A DNA stretch of 64,000 nucleotides from Aquiflexum lacus (GCF_015476655.1 NZ_JABFHF010000006.1:124001-188000); one strand, 5' to 3'; positions 9,561 to 18,388 are shown, counted from the stretch's first letter. The notes: generated from the sequence alone by a model not told the origin. A program made the numbers and translations.

Positions 9561-10955
9561 ATGAGCGAACGCCAAAACATAGAATGGAAACAAAGTTGGC
9601 ACGATGACTACCTAAAATGGGTATGTGGTTTTGCCAATGCCATTGGCGGCACTATTTATATTGGCAAAGATGATAAGGGCAATGTGGTTGATCTGCCGGA
9701 TCATCAAAAGTTATTGGAAGATATCCCCAATAAAATCCGCAATACGATGGGCATTATCTGTGACATCAATTTGCAGGAAGAAGCCGGAAAGAAATTCATT
9801 GAAATAAAGGTAAACCCCTATTCGGTGCCCGTTTCGCTTCGGGGCAGATACTATTATCGCACTGGTAGTACCAAAATGGAATTGACAGGTGTGGAGCTCA
9901 ATGAATTTTTGCTCAAAAAAGCAGGTAAAACCTGGGATGATGTTGTGGAGGAAGGAGCCTCAATAAAAGACATTGATGAAGCAAGTATCGCTAAATTTAT
10001 ATCTGATAGTCAAGAAAAGAGCAGAATACCAATCACAAAGGGGCTTTCGGTGCTTCAAATCTTGGAGAAGCTTCAACTTACCGAAGGGAAAAAATTGAAA
10101 AGGGCTGCTATTTTACTGTTTGGGAAGCATCCGGGAAAGTTTTATCCCAATGTAGAAGTAAGAATTGGACGTTTTGGCGAAGACGCTACAGATTTGCGGT
10201 TTCAAGAAGTAATAGAAGGCAATCTGATTCAGATGTTGGATGAGGTTCAAACACAGCTTCATCATAAATTTTTAATCCGCCCGGTAGACTTTGTTGGGAT
10301 GCAGCGGGTAGAAAAAGACGCATACCCCTTGGCCGCACTGCGGGAAATGCTGCTCAATGCCCTAGTGCACAGAACCTATATGGGTGCTCATATTCAATTG
10401 CGGGTATTTGACGATAGGCTGTCTATTTGGAATGAAGGGTTGCTTCCTCATGGCTTAAGTCTGGATGATTTAAAAAAAGAACACAACTCCCGTCCACGTA
10501 ATCCAAAAATAGCCAAAGCTTGTTTTATGGCCGGTTATATCGAAACTTGGGGTCGAGGTACATTGAAAATTATAAATGCTTGTAAAGAAGCAGGTTTGCC
10601 TGAGCCTGAGATCAGGGAGATGAATGGCGGTATTGAAATCACACTGTTCAGTCGTTTGGTAGAAGAAGCTCAAAAGGGAACCCAAAGGGATGTTTCTACC
10701 ACGCAAGTCACCACGCAAGTCACCATGCAAGTCACCACGCAAGTCAGAAATTTGCTTGAGGTGTTTGAAGGTACACATAACCGTCAGGAACTGCAGGAGA
10801 AACTTGGTTTGGCTAACAGAGAGCATTTCCGAAAAGCTTATTTACAACCTGCCATTGACCTGGAATTTGTTGCATTAACCGTACCCGAAAAGCCCAAAAG
10901 CAGCAAACAGCGATACACATTAACAGAAAGAGGGAAAAACGTTTTGAGCCAATGA
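9561..10955 (+). CDS. AlbA_2 / HATPase_c_4 protein with C-terminal winged helix (COG2865-like)
   Basis: Protein of 464 residues with three parts. An N-terminal AlbA_2 (Schlafen-like) DNA-binding domain starts IEWKQSWHDDYLKWVCGFAN and includes GGTIYIGKDD and YYRTGSTKMEL. A GHKL-type ATPase-like domain has LREMLLNALVHR (about 260-272) and ETWGRGTLKI (about 331-340). After a four-fold TTQV repeat comes a winged-helix domain, NRQELQEKLGL. Such proteins are usually annotated as putative transcriptional regulators or helicases. The last four bases overlap the hsdR start (ATGA), so the two are translationally coupled, which suggests control of or cooperation with the restriction subunit. That role is inference. 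Confidence 0.85.
   Translation: MSERQNIEWKQSWHDDYLKWVCGFANAIGGTIYIGKDDKGNVVDLPDHQKLLEDIPNKIRNTMGIICDINLQEEAGKKFIEIKVNPYSVPVSLRGRYYYRTGSTKMELTGVELNEFLLKKAGKTWDDVVEEGASIKDIDEASIAKFISDSQEKSRIPITKGLSVLQILEKLQLTEGKKLKRAAILLFGKHPGKFYPNVEVRIGRFGEDATDLRFQEVIEGNLIQMLDEVQTQLHHKFLIRPVDFVGMQRVEKDAYPLAALREMLLNALVHRTYMGAHIQLRVFDDRLSIWNEGLLPHGLSLDDLKKEHNSRPRNPKIAKACFMAGYIETWGRGTLKIINACKEAGLPEPEIREMNGGIEITLFSRLVEEAQKGTQRDVSTTQVTTQVTMQVTTQVRNLLEVFEGTHNRQELQEKLGLANREHFRKAYLQPAIDLEFVALTVPEKPKSSKQRYTLTERGKNVLSQ
10698..10745 (+). repeat. Four 12-bp tandem repeats encoding TTQV
   Basis: The unit ACCACGCAAGTC occurs four times without gaps, the third copy having ATG for ACG. It encodes the linker TTQVTTQVTMQVTTQV between the ATPase and winged-helix domains. 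The unit is a multiple of three, so slippage would change linker length without breaking the frame. Confidence 0.9.
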
Positions 10956-13900
10956 AATTTACTGAAGGAAAATTGGAAAGTGCTTTTACCGAATTGTTGG
11001 GGATGGAAGGATATTCCCACCATTTGGGTTTTACCCTTATCCGTCAGCCAGACGAAGTATTGATAGAAGAAGATTTGATATGCTTTCTTTTGGAACAATA
11101 CAGTAGTTATGGCATCACGGTAAACGAAACCAAATCCATTGTTCTGCAACTCAAATCCCTTTCCGCTTCTGACCTCTATGAAAGCAATAAAACTTTTTTA
11201 AGGATGCTTTCAGATGGTTTTATTCTCAAAAGAGAAGATCGCAGCCAAAAGGACATTTATATTCAACTGATTGATTACAGCGGCTTGGACAATCAGCGCC
11301 AACCTGAGGCAATTGAATTGATATCCATAGCCGGTGAGGATGAAGAAAGGAACTTTACCTATGATGATAAAGCACCTTATCATAAGGACAACAATATTTA
11401 CAAGTTTGTCACCCAATGTGAAATCATCGGGACAGAAAAACGCATACCGGATGGTATTGTCTATGTCAATGGCTTGCCACTTGTGGTTATCGAATTTAAA
11501 AGTGCCATCAGAGAAGAAACCACCATCTATGATGCTTTCAAACAATTGACGGTTCGTTACCGAAGAGATATTCCTGAGCTTTTTAAATACAATGCCTTTT
11601 GTGTCATCAGTGACGGGGTAAACAACAAGGCCGGTTCGTTCTTTGCCCCGTATGAGTTTTTCTATGCGTGGCGTAGGATTGCCGGATTGGCCAAGGAGGT
11701 TGATGGGATTAACAGTATGTACACACTTATTCAGGGAATGTTTGATAAAGTCCGTTTCCGGGATATCCTCCGCAACTTTATTTACATTCCTGACAGCTCC
11801 AAAAAAAACGAGAAGATTGTCTGCCGCTACCCGCAGTATTATGCTGCAAGGGCATTGTATGACCATATAAAATTGGCACAAAAGCCCAATGGGAACGGAA
11901 AGGGCGGGACCTATTTTGGAGCAACAGGCTGCGGTAAGAGTTTTACCATGCTCTACCTTACGAGGTTGTTGATGAAGAGTGAATACTTCGAAAGTCCTAC
12001 CATCGTATTGATTACCGACCGCACCGACTTGGACGACCAACTTTCCGGGCAGTTTACCAATGCCAAAAAGTTCGTAGGGGATAATACCATTATTAGTGTG
12101 GAAAGCCGGGCCAATCTCCGGGAATTATTGGAGGGCAGACAAAGTGGAGGCGTTTTTTTAACTACCATCCACAAGTTTACTGAAGATACCGAATTGCTGA
12201 CTGACCGAACAAACGTGATCTGCATATCGGACGAGGCACACCGCAGTCAGGTCAATCTGGACCAAAAAGTTAAAGTAACAGACAAAGGCGTAACCAAGAC
12301 TTTTGGCTTTGCCAAGTATTTACATGATTCATTGCCCAATGCCACCTTTGTAGGTTTTACTGGAACTCCTATAGATGCCACGCTTGATGTGTTTGGAAAG
12401 GTGGTGGATGCTTATACCATGACCGAATCGGTGAAGGATGAAATCACCGTTAGGATCGTCTACGAAGGAAGGGCGGCCAAGGTATTGTTGAATAACACCA
12501 AACTGAAAGAGATTGAGGACTATTATGTCAAATGTGCGGAAATTGGGAGCAATGAAAATCAGATTGAACAAAGCAAAAAAGAAATGGCACAGATGTATGC
12601 CATTATCGGTGACCCTGACCGGTTGAAAGCAGTTGCCGAAGATTTTGTAACCCACTATGAAAACAGGGTTTCAGAGGGTTCGACTGTCAAAGGTAAGGCG
12701 ATGTTTGTATGCAGCACCCGTGAAATCGCCTATGAGTTATATAAAAATATCATTGCCCACCTGGGCTCTCGAAGCTCCAGCTTCGAGCACATTGAAAGCA
12801 CAAATTACGCTCAATATTTTACCAAAAACTTTGGATACCCGGAAGAGTGGCATTATGGAAATCTACCGCACCGAAATAAAGATGGTTTAATTCAATTTAT
12901 CACATTCAGATTAGCCGATAGCCTTCCACAGGAAGTATTAAAAGAAATCGAAGCTGAAATTAAAAATCTTTCTGATGATATAAGAGACGTAGAAAAGCGA
13001 AAAAAATATCAATATTGGCTTGACAAAGGATTAGGAAGTTGCGCTTTGGCAAATAGAGAAATGGCTCAAGTGGTGCAGGAAGCCTTATTGCACCACGACG
13101 GCGATAAATATAATTTATTGGCTTGGTCAATTATGCCAAATCATGTTCATGTTTTGATTAGGACAAGCGGTGATTTGGTCAGGATAATACAGTCTTGGAA
13201 ATCATTCACTGGGAAATGGGCCTTACAAAACAACAAAAGGTTTAATCTCGGAATTGACAAAGAGGCAGCACAGTTTTGGATGCCCGAATATTGGGATAGA
13301 TTTATCAGGGATGATGAACATTTTAACAATACTGTTAGGTATATTCTGAATAATCCTGTGAAGGCAAATTTGCCTGAAAATCATATCGCTTATTTGTTTA
13401 GGGGAGTGCAGCTGGATAAAGGGGCGAAGCAGGAGCTTCACCCCACCCAGATAAAACTCATCGCTACCAGAGGACAGGACGACCCGAAGGAACTTTACGA
13501 CTTATTGGGTACTAAAGAATACCGCAAGGAATTAGACAGGCAATTCAAAAATGAAAAGTCCAATTTCAAAATTGCCATCGTGGTGGATATGTGGCTGACG
13601 GGCTTTGATGTGCCGTTTTTGGATAGCATCTATATTGATAAACCAATACAGCGACATAATTTGATTCAGACCATATCAAGGGTAAACCGCAAATTTGAAG
13701 GAAAGATTAAGGGCTTGGTGGTGGATTATATTGGCATCAAAAAGCAAATGAATCTGGCGTTGAAGCAATACAGTGAAGGTGATAAGGACAACTTCGAAGA
13801 CATTAATGAATCGATCATCATTGTTAGGAACCACTTAGACCTCTTGGCCAAAATTTTCCACACCTTCGACAACTCCAAATATTTCCATGGAACGACCATT

Positions 13901-14797
13901 CAGCAACTGAATACTTTGAATATGGCGGCGGAGTATGTGCAAAAGACCAAAGAATTTGAAACCCGGTTTATGGGCTTGGTGAAGCGGTTGAAAGCTGCTT
14001 ATGATATCTGTGCAGGTAGTGAACAGTTGACGCAGGTAGAAAGAGATTATACCCATTTCTATTTGGCTGTGAGGTCCATAGTTTTCAAGCTTACCAAAGG
14101 TAATGCGCCTGATTCTTCCCAAATGAATGCAAAGGTCCGGGAAATGATCAAAGACGCGCTGCAAAGTGATGGTGTTGAGGAAATATTTAAACTTGGTAAT
14201 GAGGATGAAACCGAGCAGGACATTTTTGATGAAGATTATTTGGCGAAGATTGATAAAATCAAATTGCCGAATACGAAAATCAAATTGCTTCAACAGTTAT
14301 TGGCCAAAGTTATTGCAGAAATCAAAAAAGTAAACCGGGTCAAAGGGATTGACTTCAGCAAAAAAATGCAGGATTTGGTAGAACGCTATAACCAACGTGA
14401 CGAGAGTGATATTTTGAGAAGTGAAGTCTATGAGGAAATGGCCGAGGCACTTACCAATATGATTTGGGAAGTTCACAAGGAGTTTTCGGCTGGCGATATT
14501 TTGGGAATTGACTTTGAAGAAAAGGCGTTTTATGATATCCTGAAAGAATTGTGTATAAAATATGACTTCAAATACCCTGAAGAAAAACTGATTGAATTGG
14601 CAAAAGCTGTAAAAGAGTTAGTGGATGGCCAAGCCAAGTTCCCGGACTGGAATAAACGGGACGATATTAAATCTGCTTTGAAGGTAGGCCTGATTTTATT
14701 ACTCGATGAATTTGGATATCCTCCTGTTGAGAGGGATGAAGTTTATGTGGAGATTTTTGAGCAGGCGGAGAATTTTAAAAAGAATCAGGGGAGGTGA
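10952..14797 (+). CDS. hsdR: Type I restriction endonuclease subunit with an in-frame RAYT transposase insertion
   Basis: ATP-dependent translocase and nuclease of the type I complex. The nuclease region has RIPDGIVYVNG followed by VVIEFKSA (D..ExK, about residues 165-185). Walker A is GATGCGKS (about 323-330), motif II DEAH near 426 and motif III GFTGTPID near 470. Motif IV, MFVCSTREIAYELYKNI, ends near 602. Residues about 603-833 are foreign: a RAYT/TnpA_REP domain with NHVHVL (H731, H733) and Y797. HsdR then resumes with KLIATRGQDDPKELYDLLG, motif V (about 877), motif VI QTISRVNR (about 905) and a C-terminal DUF3387-like region. Without the insert the protein is about 1,050 residues, normal for the family. 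The frame stays open throughout, so an active enzyme with an extra domain is possible. Confidence 0.95.
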   Translation: MKFTEGKLESAFTELLGMEGYSHHLGFTLIRQPDEVLIEEDLICFLLEQYSSYGITVNETKSIVLQLKSLSASDLYESNKTFLRMLSDGFILKREDRSQKDIYIQLIDYSGLDNQRQPEAIELISIAGEDEERNFTYDDKAPYHKDNNIYKFVTQCEIIGTEKRIPDGIVYVNGLPLVVIEFKSAIREETTIYDAFKQLTVRYRRDIPELFKYNAFCVISDGVNNKAGSFFAPYEFFYAWRRIAGLAKEVDGINSMYTLIQGMFDKVRFRDILRNFIYIPDSSKKNEKIVCRYPQYYAARALYDHIKLAQKPNGNGKGGTYFGATGCGKSFTMLYLTRLLMKSEYFESPTIVLITDRTDLDDQLSGQFTNAKKFVGDNTIISVESRANLRELLEGRQSGGVFLTTIHKFTEDTELLTDRTNVICISDEAHRSQVNLDQKVKVTDKGVTKTFGFAKYLHDSLPNATFVGFTGTPIDATLDVFGKVVDAYTMTESVKDEITVRIVYEGRAAKVLLNNTKLKEIEDYYVKCAEIGSNENQIEQSKKEMAQMYAIIGDPDRLKAVAEDFVTHYENRVSEGSTVKGKAMFVCSTREIAYELYKNIIAHLGSRSSSFEHIESTNYAQYFTKNFGYPEEWHYGNLPHRNKDGLIQFITFRLADSLPQEVLKEIEAEIKNLSDDIRDVEKRKKYQYWLDKGLGSCALANREMAQVVQEALLHHDGDKYNLLAWSIMPNHVHVLIRTSGDLVRIIQSWKSFTGKWALQNNKRFNLGIDKEAAQFWMPEYWDRFIRDDEHFNNTVRYILNNPVKANLPENHIAYLFRGVQLDKGAKQELHPTQIKLIATRGQDDPKELYDLLGTKEYRKELDRQFKNEKSNFKIAIVVDMWLTGFDVPFLDSIYIDKPIQRHNLIQTISRVNRKFEGKIKGLVVDYIGIKKQMNLALKQYSEGDKDNFEDINESIIIVRNHLDLLAKIFHTFDNSKYFHGTTIQQLNTLNMAAEYVQKTKEFETRFMGLVKRLKAAYDICAGSEQLTQVERDYTHFYLAVRSIVFKLTKGNAPDSSQMNAKVREMIKDALQSDGVEEIFKLGNEDETEQDIFDEDYLAKIDKIKLPNTKIKLLQQLLAKVIAEIKKVNRVKGIDFSKKMQDLVERYNQRDESDILRSEVYEEMAEALTNMIWEVHKEFSAGDILGIDFEEKAFYDILKELCIKYDFKYPEEKLIELAKAVKELVDGQAKFPDWNKRDDIKSALKVGLILLLDEFGYPPVERDEVYVEIFEQAENFKKNQGR
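12768..12787 (+). repeat. REP-like hairpin, left side of the RAYT
   Basis: Perfect inverted repeat with 9-base arms CTCGAAGCT and AGCTTCGAG around a CC loop, translated in frame as part of HsdR. Its core GAAGCTCCAGCTTC returns, reverse-complemented with one change, on the other side of the RAYT. Confidence 0.85.
13421..13444 (-). repeat. REP-like hairpin, right side of the RAYT (inverted orientation)
   Basis: Arms GGGGCGAAGC and GCTTCACCCC pair with one mismatch around an AGGA loop. On the minus strand the core reads GAAGCTCCTGCTTC, 13 of 14 bases identical to the left hairpin core. The two therefore form an inverted pair, as in bacterial interspersed mosaic elements. Confidence 0.85.
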
Positions 14798-14943
14798 GGA
14801 GTGAGTAGGGGAATAACAGGGATTATTCAGAATTTGTCATTTGAGGACGTCACCATTGATTATAGTTTTATTGAAAATGACTGATTTCCAGAATAAGATA
14901 ATAGAATTCTAGCTATTTCAAAAAACATGAATTTAAAACTAAT

Positions 14944-16299
14944 TCAAACCCGCTTCACCTTCAGCGAAGTCCCCTCCGTACTGATCACCTTTATTTTCTC
15001 ACCCTTATCAATAAACTCTCCTCTGGAATAAGCATCATAGACTTCATCATCAATGATTATTTTTCCACTTGGCATTAATCGGGTATGTGTGATACCCTCT
15101 TTATCCAAAAGACTGTCGGCATAAGAAGTTGAGGTATATCCTTCAGTACTTTGTTGGGTGTTGGCCAAAGAAATGGAGCTGAAAGCTTTCCATTGATTGA
15201 CCTTTGGGGCAAAAATAAAAATAATGGATATGGCAGCTATAGCAGCCAATATGACTGTCAATAAAGCGGCAAATAAATCTCCTGAAGGAACAAATGTAAA
15301 ATCAAAGGCATCATTGGGTATCATGCCCAATGTGAGTCCGGTAAGGATTCCTATAATCCCTAAGATTCCAAAAACCCCAAACCCGGGAATCACAAAAATT
15401 TCCACTAACAGCAGGATACAGCCTACGACAAAAACAGCGATTTCCCAATTTTGGGCCAAGCCTGTGAGGTAATAAGGAATAAAATAGAGAATCATAGCGG
15501 TCAAAGAAGCAGCTAAGGGAAATCCAACACCGGGTGTTTGGATTTCAAAGTAAATCCCTGCAAATATGACCAGAATCAAAAACCCACTGACAGCTGGATT
15601 GAGGAAGAAAGCGATTACCTGTTCTACAGCTGCCGTATCATATTCCACGATTTCGAAATCTTCCAACCCTTGCTTTTCAACCACTTCAGCGACAGAATTG
15701 ACCTGACCTTCACTAAAACCATTTGCTATGGCCTCAGATACCGAAAATGTAATTACAGTTCCTTTTTCACTGATGCCTTCTATTTCCAGATTTTGGTCTA
15801 CCATGGCTTCAGCTATTTTAGGATCTCTGCCTTTGGCCTCAGCAGTGCTTCGCATCATCGAACGCATATAGGATTGGTATTTGTCAGGTGCGGCATCACC
15901 TCCTCCGCCCATGACGACTGTAGCAGAACCGATGCTTGCGCCCGGTGCCATATAAATACTGTCACAAGCAATTGAAATCAACGCACCGGCTGAAGCTGCA
16001 TCTTTATTGATCCATACATGAATAGGAGTTTTTGTCTCAAGTATCATCGTGCGGATATCATCTGCATCGTTTACTGCACCGCCATAGGTATCCATTTCGA
16101 TGACAATTAAATCAGCATTCTGCTTCTGCGCATCTTCCAAAGCCAGTTTCACCTTCCGGTTCATTCTGGGATCTATGTTATCGTCAATTTTAAAAGTGTA
16201 GACCTTTTGTTTGGTAGATTTGAGGCTGTCCTGTTGAAAAGCAAAGCAAAATCCGGGTAATGCAAGTAAAAATATGGAAAGTATCAGAAGCTGTTTCAT
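14944..16299 (-). CDS. NfeD-family membrane-bound serine protease (ClpP-class)
   Basis: Long-form NfeD protein of about 451 residues. I chose the ATG at 16299, which gives the signal peptide MKQLLILSIFLLALPGFCFA; the frame is open upstream, but that extension is not hydrophobic. The ClpP-like protease domain has TYGGAVNDA and the nucleophile motif DAASAGALIS, followed by DSIYMAPGASIG. Four or so membrane helices follow (AVSGFLILVIF and IAVFVVGCILLLV among them), then a small C-terminal OB-fold NfeD domain with SGKIIIDDEVYDAYSRGEFI. Such proteins cleave or organise membrane proteins, often with stomatin partners; no stomatin gene is adjacent here. Confidence 0.9.
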   Translation of the reverse strand: MKQLLILSIFLLALPGFCFAFQQDSLKSTKQKVYTFKIDDNIDPRMNRKVKLALEDAQKQNADLIVIEMDTYGGAVNDADDIRTMILETKTPIHVWINKDAASAGALISIACDSIYMAPGASIGSATVVMGGGGDAAPDKYQSYMRSMMRSTAEAKGRDPKIAEAMVDQNLEIEGISEKGTVITFSVSEAIANGFSEGQVNSVAEVVEKQGLEDFEIVEYDTAAVEQVIAFFLNPAVSGFLILVIFAGIYFEIQTPGVGFPLAASLTAMILYFIPYYLTGLAQNWEIAVFVVGCILLLVEIFVIPGFGVFGILGIIGILTGLTLGMIPNDAFDFTFVPSGDLFAALLTVILAAIAAISIIFIFAPKVNQWKAFSSISLANTQQSTEGYTSTSYADSLLDKEGITHTRLMPSGKIIIDDEVYDAYSRGEFIDKGEKIKVISTEGTSLKVKRV

Positions 16300-16422
16300 G
16301 TAGTAATCTGTTTGTGCTATGAATATACCAAAATATCTTAAATCTGGCACATAGGATAATTTTATCAACGGTTTATGTATGGAACTAATTTTGGTCTATT
16401 TTAGCTGAAAAATAAGTTGATT

Positions 16423-18285
16423 ATGATTAAAAAAACAGTAACCTCAGCTCTGCTGACGATTGTGTTTGGAACTTTCTCCTTGGTAAATGGCCAATCAGAT
16501 AGATGGCAACAAAAGGTAAAATATGATATGGAAGTGACCATGGATGTCAATAGAAATATTTATAAAGGAACCCAAAAACTCCATTACACAAATAATTCTA
16601 CCGATACCTTGACAAGGGCTTTTTACCATCTTTACTATAATGCTTTTCAGCCTAACAGTATGATGGATGTTAGGTCTAGGACCATAGCCGACCCTGACAG
16701 GAGGGTGTTGGATAGGATTCAGAACCTGAGTCCGGTTGAGATAGGATATTTGAAGGTAAGTTCATTATTGATGAATGGCAAGAAGGTTGAATATAAGCAT
16801 GTGGAGACTATCCTTGAAGTAAATTTGGGGGAATCTATATTACCTGGACAAACTGTCGTTTTTGATATGGAATTCGAAGGTCAGGTCCCTTTACAGGTAA
16901 GGAGAGCAGGTAGGGACAATGCTGAAGGAATCCGATATTCTATGTCACAATGGTACCCGAAAATGGCAGCTTACGATGTCAGAGGTTGGCATGCAAATCC
17001 ATATGTAGGAAGAGAGTTTTATGGTAATTTTGGTGATTTTGATGTCAAAATTACCATTGACAAAAGCTATACGCTAGGCGGGACAGGATATCTTCAAAAT
17101 GCCAATGAAATCGGACATGGGTATGAAGAACCTGGAGTAAAGGTATCCAATCCTAAAGGCAGTACTTTGACCTGGCATTTTTTCGCTCCTAATGTGCATG
17201 ATTTTATGTGGGCAGCTGATCCGAATTATACCCATGAGAAAGTAAAAATGGAAGATGGGCCAATGGTTCATTTTCTTTATGTGAAAAGTGAAAAAACTGA
17301 AGAGAACTGGGGTAAGTTAAAAGATTATACCGTCAATGCCATTCAATATATGAGTGACAATTTCGGGAAATATCCCTACGATCAATACTCTGTTATTCAA
17401 GGTGGGGATGGAGGAATGGAATATCCGATGTCTACGCTGATTACAGGACACAGAAACCTCAGAAGCCTAGTAGGGGTGACTGTACATGAACTTATCCATA
17501 GTTGGTATTATGGTGTTTTGGGATTCAATGAATCTTCCGAGCCTTGGTTGGATGAAGGTTTTACTACTTGGGGCACAAGTGTGGTCATGGATGCTGTATT
17601 TGAAAACGACAATAAATTTATCCATGATGGCAGTTACAAATCCTATTTTAGATTGGCCACTGCGGGCTATGAAGAGCCTTTGACGACTCATGGTGATCAT
17701 TACAATCTCAATTCGGCATATGGGCCCGGGACCTATAACAAAGGAGCTGTATTCGTTGAGCAATTGACTTATGTGATAGGTAAGGAAAATTTCGATAGAG
17801 CCATGTTGAGGTTATGGAATGATTGGAAATTCAAACATCCAAATGGTAATGATGTCATCAGGATAATGGAGAAAGAAAGTGGCTTGGAACTGGATTGGTA
17901 TTATGATTATTTTATAGCTTCCACCAAAAGTATAGATTATGGAATCAAGGCTGTAGAAGGAGATGGTAACAATACTAAAATTTCTTTGGAAAGAGTGGGT
18001 ATGATGCCCATGCCTTTGGATGTAGTGGTGACATATACGGATGGTTCACAGGAAATGATCTATTTGCCCCTTGTGATTCAAAGAGGCGACAAACCTGAAG
18101 AAAAGGGAATGCCCAAAAGAACCATGACTGAAAAATGGCCCTGGACGAGTAAATCCAAAGAAGTAACTTTGGCTAGACCTGTTTCAGAGGTGAAAAGTGT
18201 AGAAATTGATCCGAGTTTGAGGTTAGCGGATGTTAACAGGTCAAACAATAAAGTTGAGGTTTCTACTTTGATTCAGAAAAATTAA
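16423..18285 (+). CDS. M1-family zinc aminopeptidase, secreted
   Basis: Gluzincin peptidase of about 620 residues. I start at the ATG at 16423 rather than the TTG at 16417, giving the signal peptide MIKKTVTSALL to VNGQ. The zinc site is HELIH with H355, E356 and H359, and the third ligand E378 lies in WLDEGFTTW. GGMEYPMSTLITG is the GxMEN-type substrate motif. The N-terminal beta domain contains the TQKLHYTNNSTDTL segment. It is divergent from nfeD, with only about 120 bases between the two starts, and is followed by a bidirectional terminator. It probably degrades peptides in the periplasm or outside the cell. Confidence 0.93.
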   Translation: MIKKTVTSALLTIVFGTFSLVNGQSDRWQQKVKYDMEVTMDVNRNIYKGTQKLHYTNNSTDTLTRAFYHLYYNAFQPNSMMDVRSRTIADPDRRVLDRIQNLSPVEIGYLKVSSLLMNGKKVEYKHVETILEVNLGESILPGQTVVFDMEFEGQVPLQVRRAGRDNAEGIRYSMSQWYPKMAAYDVRGWHANPYVGREFYGNFGDFDVKITIDKSYTLGGTGYLQNANEIGHGYEEPGVKVSNPKGSTLTWHFFAPNVHDFMWAADPNYTHEKVKMEDGPMVHFLYVKSEKTEENWGKLKDYTVNAIQYMSDNFGKYPYDQYSVIQGGDGGMEYPMSTLITGHRNLRSLVGVTVHELIHSWYYGVLGFNESSEPWLDEGFTTWGTSVVMDAVFENDNKFIHDGSYKSYFRLATAGYEEPLTTHGDHYNLNSAYGPGTYNKGAVFVEQLTYVIGKENFDRAMLRLWNDWKFKHPNGNDVIRIMEKESGLELDWYYDYFIASTKSIDYGIKAVEGDGNNTKISLERVGMMPMPLDVVVTYTDGSQEMIYLPLVIQRGDKPEEKGMPKRTMTEKWPWTSKSKEVTLARPVSEVKSVEIDPSLRLADVNRSNNKVEVSTLIQKN

Positions 18286-18290
18286 ATAAA

Positions 18291-18333
18291 AAATAGCTCA
18301 TCAACTGAGGTTTTCCTTAATTGATGAGCTATT
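18291..18333. terminator. Hairpin terminator
   Basis: The inverted repeat AATAGCTCATCAA / TTGATGAGCTATT begins six bases after the M1 peptidase stop codon. The flanking A and T runs are short, but position and stem length support a terminator. Confidence 0.75.
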
Positions 18334-18343
18334 TGATACTTTT

Positions 18344-18387
18344 CAACATAAAAAAAGGTGATCATTTGATCACCTTTTTTTATGTTG
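18344..18387. terminator. Bidirectional terminator with a 20-base perfect stem
   Basis: Arms CAACATAAAAAAGGTGATCA and its exact complement close a two-base loop, with A and T runs built into the stem. It sits between the M1 peptidase gene and the convergent histone-H1-like gene and can stop transcription from both sides. Confidence 0.88.
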
Positions 18388-18388
18388 A

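Larger units (their letters stand above)
12761..13447 (+). mobile_element. REP-associated tyrosine transposase (RAYT/TnpA_REP) embedded in hsdR
   Basis: A Y1-transposase domain of the HUH endonuclease superfamily read in the hsdR frame. Recognisable are the entry motif LPHRNKDGLIQF followed by ITFRLADSLP, the core LLAWSIMPNHVHVLIR with the metal-binding His pair, and FWMPEYWDRFIRDDEHF followed by RYILNNPVKANL with the presumed catalytic Tyr. No stop codon interrupts it. A REP-like hairpin lies at each end, in opposite orientations, the usual setting of RAYT genes. The exact borders are uncertain by some tens of bases; I set them just outside the hairpins. No target-site duplication was evident. 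Confidence 0.88.

Noticed and set aside
10698-10745. CRISPR-like repeat
   Set aside because: The 12-base units are contiguous with no spacers and encode a protein linker. No cas gene is in the window.
11210-12040. Antisense frame of 276 codons opposite hsdR
   Set aside because: It lies wholly within a well-supported gene, has no recognisable motif and follows from the codon use of hsdR.
12761-13447. The extra region in HsdR read as an intein
   Set aside because: There is no Cys or Ser at the first splice site, no HN-C end and no homing-endonuclease block. The NHVHVL and RYILNNP motifs identify a RAYT instead.
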